From Paulinella micropora (Eukaryota > Cercozoa > Imbricatea > Euglyphida), in assembly GCA_009731375.1 (NCBI GenBank), contig BJOX01000157.1, positions 87,722-126,575 on the forward strand: DNA of 38,854 bases. Reading direction: 5' to 3'. Below, in pieces: positions 10,264-38,854 of the stretch (positions are counted from its first letter, which is position 1; every line of letters starts with the position of its first letter). The notes under the pieces are model-generated. The model was not told the DNA's origin. It saw only the letters and a list, made by a program, of their open reading frames with translations, and made no database searches. The position numbers were made by a program, and so were the translations under genes.

Positions 10264-11263
10264 GTGTATATGTATATGTATATGTATGTGTATCTATGCT
10301 TACATCAAATATCTGTACCTGTATATATGTATGTAATATATGGGTCAAGGAGCGGGTGCGGCAGCGGGACAAAGTTCACCTCCGATGCACGGTGTGGCTG
10401 TAGACAGCCTAGCAAAAGAGAAGTTGTTGGGGGTGGCCGAGGAAGAGTTAACACAAGACGCCACCTTGCGGGAGCTGGCTCGCCTCAAGGCAGAGATCGC
10501 CAAGCAGAAGCTGCAAGAGGCAAGTCTGCGGCAAGAGCTGGAGATGCTCAAAGACGATGCGGGGAAACAGAAACAGGTCTCCATGGAACAGAAACAGGCC
10601 TCCTTGGAACAGGCCGGCACTGCAGCTCCGCCATCCGCAGCTTCTGCCATTGCTGATGTGTCCGGTCATGCCGCAGTGACTTCCTCTATCGCCGGAGGCA
10701 TCACCAGCGATGGACACAGCCACGAGGGGCGGGCAAGGAGCCAGTCCCGGCAGGGAACAGAGGCCAACCGCGAGTTCTTCTTTTTGAGTGTGGTGGCGGT
10801 GCGTCTTCGATACGGGTTGACTGCAGCAGGTGGCAACGTTAAGTCCGAAGCTCTCTTTGAAAAGGCTATCCAATCAAAGGTGCCTTTCTTTCTCTTCCAC
10901 GATTGGATCAAGGAGCAGCTGACTTCCCACCTGCTGCAGAGCGAGCAGAAAGGAGAGTCACCTCGCCATCGCCGGCTTCAGACCGTCGACTCGCCTGCAT
11001 CACGCGGCTTATCACAAATCGATGACGGAGGTAGTCCCAGTCCGGTGACCTCCGCCGCACTCAGCAGAAGCCACCGTCGCGCCCGGTTCCTGGAACGGCT
11101 GCACCTCTCCAGCCCGCAAAGGAGCCGCAGTGTCTCTACCGTCGCACACGACGCGTCCCCTTCGCATTTACCTCTTACCGTTACCCGTTTCGGCTCTTAC
11201 AGTCGTGTCTTGCCACTTACCGGCTCACCCATCACACAAACAAAGGAAACAGCTGATTTCTAG
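2956..11263 (+). CDS. Ankyrin-repeat / kinase-like / TIR-like multidomain protein, 8 exons
   Basis: Exons inferred from GT-AG sites with continuous phase: 2956-3217, 3495-3526, 3829-3898, 4012-4077, 4868-5053, 5393-8634, 9388-9532, 10350-11263 (TAG stop), about 1,638 codons. The joined frame makes good ankyrin repeats across every early junction, for example [23 protein letters not shown] and [15 protein letters not shown], which validates the splices, including a 32-nt exon. Domain order: acidic N-terminus with five EQEAH/Y repeats, about ten ankyrin repeats (3829-6330), kinase domain (about 6610-7490), TIR-like domain (about 7555-8070), a second alpha/beta region (8215-9532), and a coiled coil plus Ser-rich tail. 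Ankyrin/TIR combinations suggest a signalling or immune-type scaffold, but the function is inference. The start at 2956 is uncertain: a TTTCTAG acceptor at about 2980-2986 could mean an earlier first exon. Last-intron acceptor (GTCAAG, at 10349) lacks a pyrimidine tract. Confidence 0.85.
3527..3828 (+). repeat. Pyrimidine-rich intron, (CTTT)n
   Basis: The 302-nt intron between the second and third exons of the ankyrin gene is almost all C and T (CTTT/CTTTT/CTCT) from 3537 to 3812 and ends CCTTGGCAG. It works as an oversized polypyrimidine tract. Open frames here are Phe/Leu/Ser runs and are not genes. Confidence 0.85.
3899..4493 (+). repeat. Introns with (CTAT)n and (TA)n
   Basis: 3899-4011 is a 113-nt intron containing (CTAT)13 or so; it ends CACCTAG before the exon at 4012. 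4078-4493 is the left part of the next intron: T/G-rich spacer, a (TA)n run at 4198-4246 and TTATTA repeats at 4458-4472. No gene is seen in it. Confidence 0.75.
4494..4802 (+). mobile_element. Short non-autonomous element (about 309 bp) with a 14-bp target duplication
   Basis: The element is flanked by identical 14-bp copies of TACTGCGTATTATT at 4480-4493 and 4803-4816, the signature of a target-site duplication made by retrotransposition. It lies in an intron of the ankyrin gene. The left end has a tRNA-A-box-like TAGCCCAGGAC and a B-box-like GGTTTCGAGGC with one extra T, so it may be a degraded SINE. No terminal inverted repeats or coding capacity were seen. Confidence 0.75.
5064..5210 (+). 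repeat. Poly-C run with assembly gap and (CT)n in an intron
   Basis: At least 44 consecutive C (5067-5110), an N gap (5111-5170), then C-rich and (CT)n sequence to about 5210, all in the 339-nt intron before the large exon. Long dC/dG runs can form i-motif or G-quadruplex structures and typically break assemblies, which explains the gap. Confidence 0.85.
5393..8634 (+). CDS. Large exon: ankyrin repeats 4-10, kinase domain, TIR-like domain
   Basis: This 3,242-nt exon holds most of the protein. Ankyrin units end at conserved DG/HG turns ([40 protein letters not shown]); a Ser/Arg-rich insert of about 50 residues (5941-6100) splits one unit. Kinase-like features are VALKIK (Lys codon at 6721), HGDAEPGN (from 7000), DFE (7057), an APE (about 7123) and [12 protein letters not shown]. 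The catalytic-loop Asp and DFG-Asp positions are kept, but HRD is HGD, the usual Lys two residues after Asp is Glu, and DFG is DFE, so activity is doubtful. The TIR-like part has [29 protein letters not shown] and [17 protein letters not shown], the last matching a motif common to TIR-like domains of algae and other protists. An NADase glutamate cannot be assigned by eye. Confidence 0.85.
8635..9387 (+). repeat. Intron with TGTA/TATA and ACAC-type repeats
   Basis: A 753-nt intron starting GTACGG and ending CTTGGTAG. 8650-8890 is (TATG)n/(TA)n, 8900-9160 is ordinary A/T-rich spacer, and 9170-9350 is ATGC/CATA/CACA-rich. Open frames on both strands are tetranucleotide translations (Tyr/Ile/Met/His/Thr). 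Confidence 0.8.
9533..10349 (+). repeat. Intron composed of drifting hexanucleotide repeats (TATATG family)
   Basis: An 817-nt intron made almost wholly of hexamer blocks that change by one base at a time: TATATG, CATATG, TACGTA/TATACG, GATATG, GGTGTA, TGTGTA, GGTATA, TACATG and back to TATATG. Because unit length is six, all frames stay open and read as YV, MY, IC, HI or similar dipeptides; none is a gene. Confidence 0.9.
10350..11263 (+). CDS. Terminal exon: coiled coil and Ser-rich tail of the ankyrin/kinase/TIR-like protein
   Basis: Joins in phase to the exon ending at 9532. It encodes a heptad-rich helix ([20 protein letters not shown] and onward, about 10465-10560), a Lys/Gln-rich stretch with a repeated EQKQAS-type motif, a compact segment at about 10768-10940 ([15 protein letters not shown] ... 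[12 protein letters not shown]) and a Ser/Arg/Pro-rich tail ending TKETADF and TAG. The coiled coil suggests oligomerisation. I do not recognise the compact segment. Confidence 0.8.
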
Positions 11264-11736
11264 GCAGACTTCGGCCTCCCAGACCTTCTGAGATTGCAAA
11301 CCGTGGCATGAGTTTTATTAGATAAGTTTGCTGACACGATGAGCAAGTGATATTACGGGCGACATTCAAATTGGCCGACAGAAGCTTAAAGTTTTAATTA
11401 TAAAAAGTTAAGTCTATATAAAAAGTTTGAACTTATATAAAAAGTTCAACTTATCTAAAAAGTTAGATTTCTATTCAAAGTTGAACGTGCGTAAGATAGT
11501 TAAATCTATATAAAACAGATAAATTTTTATCTATTTTATACAGATTGAACTATTTTATACAGTTCGAACTATTTTATACAGTTCAAACTATTTATACACT
11601 GTCTGTATAAAACAGATAAATATTTATGTATTTTACATCAATCAAACTATTTTATTCAGTTCGAACTATTTTATACACTGCGGCTGGCTTAATATACCAT
11701 TAAATATTATTAATATTAATATTAAATATTAATATT
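11264..11736. repeat. AT-rich spacer with short tandem and inverted repeats
   Basis: Sequence downstream of the ankyrin gene stop. 11395-11500 contains repeated ATAAAAAGTT/AACTTATATA units partly in inverted orientation, and 11525-11680 repeats ACTATTTTATACAGTTCGA about five times. 11697-11736 is (ATTAAT)n leading into the SINE. No coding sequence is seen; part of this may be the 3' UTR. Confidence 0.65.
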
Positions 11737-11974
11737 AGTGCTTCTCTGTCAATGGCTGATGCAAATCTGCACATGCGCCTCCATCGTCTCACCCGTGAGG
11801 GGAGTACGAAGAATTGACGATAGGCTCTAATGACACCCCCGCCGCGGCAAGTGCAGTTCCAACACTTCCAGACGGACTGGTATGTTCAATGAAAATACTG
11901 GTGGCACCGACGGGAATCGAACTGGCGACAGGGCCCAGATGGTAGAACTTGACCACTGGGCTATCACGGTGTCC
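11737..11974 (-). mobile_element. tRNA-derived SINE, family A, full copy of a second subfamily
   Basis: Full copy with A-box TAGCCCAGTGG and B-box GTTCGATTC on the minus strand. It lacks the 35-bp internal duplication of the copies at 1275 and 1931, and has GATGCAAATCTGC and CGATAGGCTC where those have GATGCATTTCTGC and CGATAAGCTC. The copy at the right window end shares these variants. It lies in (TTAATA)n DNA rather than pure (TAA)n. Confidence 0.9.
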
Positions 11975-12150
11975 ATTAAAGATTAATATTAATATTATTA
12001 ATAATATTAACTTAGTATTAATACAAGTTATTAATATCAATAATAACGACGACTAGACTATTTGATTTCTATTAATATCCTAACATTAATATTAATATTA
12101 TTAATAATTATATGATTAGCCAGTAATTTTAATAAATTCTACTCAAGTTT

Positions 12151-12287
12151 CATTTTACACATTGCACCTCTTGCATAATGGGAATATGCAGTTGATCAAG
12201 CACTTTTTTGATTGCTCATTTTACCCATTGAACCTCTTGCAGTGCATAATGGGAATATCCAGTTGATCAAGCACTTTTTTGATTGCT
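12151..12287. repeat. Tandem duplication, two units of about 66-71 bp
   Basis: The unit CATTTTACACATTGCACCTC ... GATTGCT is repeated immediately, with CCCATTGAACCTC and a 4-bp insertion (AGTG) in the second unit. 11975-12150 and 12288-12433 hold AT-rich and plain spacer with no gene that I can see. Confidence 0.75.
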
Positions 12288-12433
12288 TCCTGATCTGACG
12301 TGGAAATTTTGCCAGCCGCAGTCATTTCAATTGCAAAGACCCTGCATTCCGATTACGTGGTACCGTGCCACAACCTGCCGCGGCATCTGCCACCGCCCCC
12401 CCGCCGCGTGACTCCCCTTAGGCATAGTATTAG

Positions 12434-12670
12434 TGTAGGCATCACCACCGGATAGCCGGTAAAAAGTACCTTTTCCTGGTGACAGGTGCACCAGCTTGTT
12501 TTTCAGTATTATTTGTTAGGATTTGACCTGATGCCATTTTATTCCTGGTCCGAGTCTGTTGCCGTTTTCCTTTTGGCTTCACTGAGCTAATATAACGAGA
12601 CATCATTATCATCTTTTGAGGACTGTGTTTGGTTGTATTACCGACTTTTTACGAGCTATCGTTGGGGGCA
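12434..12670 (+). repeat. Left LTR-like direct repeat (237 bp)
   Basis: Begins TGTAGGCATCACC and ends CGTTGGGGGCA, so it has the TG...CA termini of retroviral-type LTRs. It matches 15615-15841 along its length with small indels. Nine bases after its end is TGGAGTCCACATCAC, which starts TGG as a tRNA primer-binding site would; the primer tRNA was not identified. A hairpin CTGGTG...CACCAG lies inside. Confidence 0.7.
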
Positions 12671-13458
12671 ATTTACATTTGGAGTCCACATCACTAGGGT
12701 GATTTCTTTCTGCTTTGCCACACAGGCAACAGAGTGAATTTTCACTGACCTGTCTCACACGGGGACGTCAGACGAAAACAAATACTCCAACACAGCTCCC
12801 TCATAACTCTTTCACAAAACAAATAATTTGATTGGTCTCAAGCAGGTGTCTCGTACCCTCTAGCCCAATCAGTATCTGTGTGCTCACAAGGAGACATCAG
12901 ATACAAACTCTCTGTCGTTCTTGCTGTTCTCACACAGAGACCAAGAAGAAGGAGGTGGACAGAAGAGTGAAGGAACACACACAAAACACAAACAAGCATA
13001 GGGACAGGAGCACAACACTCTACCCTTCTAGTTTGTGCATTTATCTGCATTATCTCACACATACGTCAGAGTATTTTTGCAACTCTCTGATCGTTTTCTA
13101 AAGGTAGGTCTGAGAACCTATCCGACCGACTGTCGACTTCTCAAGGAGAGCTTTTCTAGCTTCTCTATTACTATCTGTGTGTAGGTCCAAGTGCCTCATA
13201 CTAGATACAATATAGAAAAGAAGGAGGAGAAAGTAATCTGAGTAAGGAGAACAAGAAATCTGAGAAAGTCTCAAAGACTATTTTTCTCAAACAAAAACAA
13301 ACATACACACATTGTTTCATAGAGGACAGGGAATCTCACTCTACCCTCTCTATTAGTTTCTCTCTTCACTAGTCAATCGAGGAGGAACAGAACACAAACG
13401 AACAAAAACCATACATAGGAGCTGACACTGTCCTCCTGTCAATTACTACTACGACATC

Positions 13459-14580
13459 ATGTCGACAGAGACCGCCGAAGTGAGTGAATTCTCGGAGGCA
13501 GAACAAAGAAGAGAAGAAGAAGAAGCAGGAGGAGGAGGAGGAAGAGGAAGAGGACTGAATGAAGAAGGAGGAGGAGGAGGAGATGAAGGAGTAGGAGGAG
13601 AAGTAGAAGAGGGCTGGGATGATGAAGGAAGATATGGAGGAGACGAAGATGAAGGAGGATTTGAACAAGAAGAGACGGGAGGAGGAGGAGCATATGGTAA
13701 TCCCTTACCACCTGCCTACACGGGAGGAGGAGGACGAAAAATGATCGACTTGATTCATAGTGATGGAGAGGAGATCACAGTGGAGGAACAACAGTGGGTG
13801 CAAGACCACTATGACCTCACTAAAAAAGAGTTTGATAACAAGATGGGGGTAGAGAAGGATACCTATGTGTGGATCCCTCAGGATCAAAGAAGAGAGAAAA
13901 GTCGTGCTAAAAAGGATGTCTATATCCTATTATCAAACACAGCACAGCTCCTCGGCAAACTGGTCTCTGATCCAGAAGAGAGAAAGAAGATACAGCATAT
14001 CAAGTTTGGGGACACACACACCCACCTTGAATTACTCGATGCTATCTTTGGGGTGTACACTCAAACCCTGATTTGGGAACGTTCATACTGCCCACGATGT
14101 GAGGGTTACCTTCAGTACACAAACCCAAGAGCAACGGCCAGATTCCTCGCGACTGGTCAGGAGGCAGTCGATGTAACAAAAATGAAGACCAATCTGGGTT
14201 CGAAAAACTCGAGTGGCATATTTCATTTTTTTACGATGGAAATGAAGGCCTTGGAGGAGGGGAAGGCAGAGATGAAAAAAGCATTAAGGCAGCAGGAGAA
14301 ACTACCGAGCGCCACGCCGAGCGCTACTGCGAGCACCTCCTCGAGTGACTGGGGAACTTGGCCCTACGTCGACACAGACCTGTCGGGGCTAGATACCCAG
14401 AACCCTGCCTCCGGCCTGCCCGAGCCAGTAGCCAGAGTAGCAGTCAGAGTACCCGCATTGCTGGCGTGGGAGACGGAGCCTCCGGCCCAGGGTTCTCTGT
14501 ACTGGAGCCAAGAGGAAAGGTCGCTGCAGCACACAGAAAGTGACTGCCTGCCTACCGGCGTGCTGAGCTCCCCCGGCTGA
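13459..14580 (+). CDS. Unknown 373-residue protein inside the LTR-flanked element
   Basis: Single open frame from ATG at 13459 to TGA at 14580. Residues 10-80 are a Gly/Glu low-complexity region from GGA/GAA repeats. The centre (about residues 95-275) is non-repetitive and protein-like, with charged helices (RREKSRAKKDVYILLSNTAQ) and one CPRC pair (SYCPRCEGYL). The C-terminal 90 residues are Ser/Thr/Pro/Ala-rich. I do not recognise the family. Its position suggests a gag-like structural protein, but a single CxxC without CCHC knuckles does not prove this. The 13101-13458 leader is plain sequence without another gene. Confidence 0.6.
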   Translation: MSTETAEVSEFSEAEQRREEEEAGGGGGRGRGLNEEGGGGGDEGVGGEVEEGWDDEGRYGGDEDEGGFEQEETGGGGAYGNPLPPAYTGGGGRKMIDLIHSDGEEITVEEQQWVQDHYDLTKKEFDNKMGVEKDTYVWIPQDQRREKSRAKKDVYILLSNTAQLLGKLVSDPEERKKIQHIKFGDTHTHLELLDAIFGVYTQTLIWERSYCPRCEGYLQYTNPRATARFLATGQEAVDVTKMKTNLGSKNSSGIFHFFTMEMKALEEGKAEMKKALRQQEKLPSATPSATASTSSSDWGTWPYVDTDLSGLDTQNPASGLPEPVARVAVRVPALLAWETEPPAQGSLYWSQEERSLQHTESDCLPTGVLSSPG

Positions 14581-14639
14581 CCGTCCAGGCAAGTCGTGGC
14601 AGTGCCACTGAAGGTCTCCTTTGCAAATTCCAGACCTGT

Positions 14640-15319
14640 TTGCTACACGGTGGGTCTTTTACGTTCAGGTGTGACGAAATGAGTCTTCCAGCCTCATTTC
14701 CACGCACCAATTACGACCTGGTCAGTAAGCAAGTCTACCACCGAGAAGAATGCCTCAACATTTCTCGCACGCTTCTCCCCTCCCCCTTCCCTCTCCCGCT
14801 CCCTGCTCTCATACGTGGTGGGGGGGGGGGGGGGANNNNNNNNNNTTTTCTTGGGGGGGGGGGGGGGGGGGGGGAACTAGACAATTCGTGCTCTCCCCCT
14901 CCCCAGACCGCATCCTGGCCTTCCTACAACCACGCGCCTCCACGGACACATTGATAATGCCACTAGCCCAAATCTCCAGCCTCTGCCCCACTTCTCCCAC
15001 GTCCACCCGCCAACACCGTACCATAGCCTTACTCCAGGGAGGAGAGGACGTCACACCGAGGCTCCAAGAGGACATCTCCATAGACAGCCTTCTCGCAATC
15101 CGCGGGCTACACAGCGCCTGCACCTACGTTGAAGCTGCGCGATCCACTTGGTTCAAAATGGTTCCCACCGATCTTCTATTCCAAGGACGACTATGCCTTA
15201 TTCCCTGCTGGCACACCCTGAAGCGTCAAGGGATTGGTCGCACCAACCAGAATCCCCCTCACTCACAGGAGGATCAGAATGACCACCAAGCGCGCCCCGA
15301 GTCACAACGTGACATCTAA
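14640..15319 (+). other. Open region broken by poly-G and an N gap, unknown
   Basis: Two overlapping open frames cross 14819-14874, where at least 15 G, ten N and about 20 more G occur. Downstream, 14880-15319 reads about 145 residues, Ser/Thr/His-rich without recognisable motifs. The gap makes it impossible to say whether this continues the upstream ORF, is a second ORF, or is non-coding. 15320-15614 is spacer. Confidence 0.3.
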
Positions 15320-15614
15320 CAACAGCAAAAGACAACAGGCAGAAACCTACACAAATTCGACTACCACACAGCGAAACTAACGAAATTTCAGCAACTCATA
15401 CGCAAAATCAACCATTTAATATCGTCTCCGAATTGCGCATGCGACCAACGAGTACATACTATGATCCGACAAACCCAACGACCATCACCACACCTTGCGC
15501 AATGCCAACGAGTATCTAACGAACCTGCGAACGTTTCACCAACATGAAGCCAACGAAACTTACAGTCAAATCAAAATCTCTGGAGAACCTAACCCCCCCG
15601 ACTGTCATAAAACT

Positions 15615-15841
15615 TGTAGGCATCACCGGATAGCCGATAAAAAACCTTTTCCTGGTGACAGGTGCACCAGCTTGTTTTTCAGTATTATTTGTTAGGATTG
15701 GACCTGATGCCATTTTATTCCTGGTCTGTTGCAGTTTTCCTTTTTGGCTTCACTGAGCTAATATAACGAGACATCATTCTCATCTTTTTAGGACTGTGTT
15801 TGGTTGTATTACCGACTTTTTACGAGCTATCGTTGGGGGCA
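15615..15841 (+). repeat. Right LTR-like direct repeat (227 bp)
   Basis: Second copy of the unit at 12434-12670, with TGTAGGCATCACC start and GTTGGGGGCA end. Compared with the left copy it lacks ACC in CACCACC, a few bases near TAAAAA, and six bases around GGTCCGAGTCTG. These differences mean that, if it is an LTR pair, insertion was not recent. Confidence 0.7.
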
Positions 15842-17058
<1,217 letters not shown>

Positions 17059-17217
17059 TCAGCCCCGCAAGGAGAACAGGAGCCTGAGGTGGGTGTGGCT
17101 GAGTTGAAGTGTGCAGCATGTGGTTATTTCACAAGGCAGCTAGCCCCACAAGGAGAAGCACAAGCCCGAGCTGAGTGTGGCTGTGTTGAAGTGAGCAGCA
17201 TATGGTTCTCATACTAC

Positions 17218-38656
<21,439 letters not shown>

Positions 38657-38676
38657 CTGCAATGATGATGATGATC

Positions 38677-38708
<32 letters not shown>

Positions 38709-38750
38709 AATTATAATGATGATGATAATTATAATAATGATAATAATAAT

Positions 38751-38854
38751 AGTGCTTCTCTGTCAATGGCTGATGCAAATCTGCACATGCGCCTCCATCG
38801 TCTCACCCGTGAGGGGAGTACGAAGAATTGACGATAGGCTCTAATGACACCCCC
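38751..38854 (-). mobile_element. tRNA-derived SINE, family A, partial copy at the window edge
   Basis: Begins AGTGCTTCTCTGTC after an ATG/ATA repeat and runs to the window end; shares GATGCAAATCTGC and CGATAGGCTC with the copy at 11737. It lies in the intron upstream of ARF-GEF exon 1 of this window. Confidence 0.88.

Larger units (their letters stand above)
12434..15841 (+). mobile_element. Candidate non-autonomous LTR-type element, 3.4 kb
   Basis: Two about 230-bp direct repeats in the same orientation enclose 2.9 kb containing one clear ORF (13459-14580) and a damaged second open region. Codon choice is GGA/AGA/AAA-rich and unlike the GC-rich exons on either side. No reverse transcriptase, integrase or protease is visible, and there is no purine tract just before the right repeat. 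Flanks are ATTAG on the left and TTACA on the right, so a target duplication is not evident (an ATTA match is possible if the ends are shifted by one base). It could also be an unrelated gene between two copies of a dispersed repeat. Confidence 0.5.

Noticed and set aside
9396-10336. Long ORFs on both strands (up to 422 codons) of Met-Tyr, Val-Tyr, Ile-His type
   Set aside because: They are frame translations of a TATATG-type hexamer intron. Only the edges (9388-9532, 10350 onward) belong to a gene.

Overview
The window is from a nuclear eukaryotic genome, most likely a microbial eukaryote (protist or alga). It has spliced GT-AG genes, tRNA-derived SINEs with (TTA)n tails, and very dense microsatellites: (GATA)n, (ACAT)n, (GA)n, (TAA)n, (TATATG)n and homopolymer C/G/A runs. 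It also carries an ankyrin/kinase/TIR-like protein of a style typical of protists. I cannot name the species from sequence alone. Seven runs of N (177-374, 1128-1243, 1687-1754, 5111-5170, 14836-14845, 25784-25896, 30186-30195) are assembly gaps, mostly next to simple repeats.

Layout. 1-2380: (TAA)n tracts with nested copies of two SINE-like families. 2388-2926: a purine-only tract. 2956-11263 (+): an eight-exon gene for a protein of about 1,640 residues with about ten ankyrin repeats, a protein-kinase domain with altered motifs, a TIR-like domain and a coiled coil. 11264-12433: AT-rich spacer with one SINE. 12434-15841: two about 230-bp direct repeats with TG...CA ends flanking a 373-codon unknown ORF, probably a non-autonomous LTR-type element. 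15842-17058: spacer with a 90-A run. 17218-38656 (-): the C-terminal two thirds of a GBF1/GNOM-type ARF guanine-nucleotide exchange factor, rebuilt here as 43 small exons whose reading frame is continuous across all 42 introns. Its 5' part, including the start of the Sec7 domain, lies beyond the right edge. An antisense ankyrin pseudogene sits in one of its introns. The window ends in another SINE copy.

The most unusual observation is in the ARF-GEF gene. At least fourteen exon borders have one or more partial copies of themselves in the adjacent microsatellite intron, several with an intact AG or GT. Copies of an exon's 5' edge lie only upstream of it, and copies of its 3' edge lie only downstream. 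The introns therefore look built from repeated tandem duplication across splice junctions plus microsatellite growth, leaving arrays of decoy splice sites. In one case (exons starting at 24202 and 24002) a duplicated acceptor seems to have been recruited into coding sequence. A further theme is that dispersed elements repeatedly border simple repeats of matching sequence, suggesting that retroelement tails seed the microsatellites.

The two genes have no evident functional link: one is a Golgi/ER trafficking factor, the other a putative signalling or immune-type scaffold.
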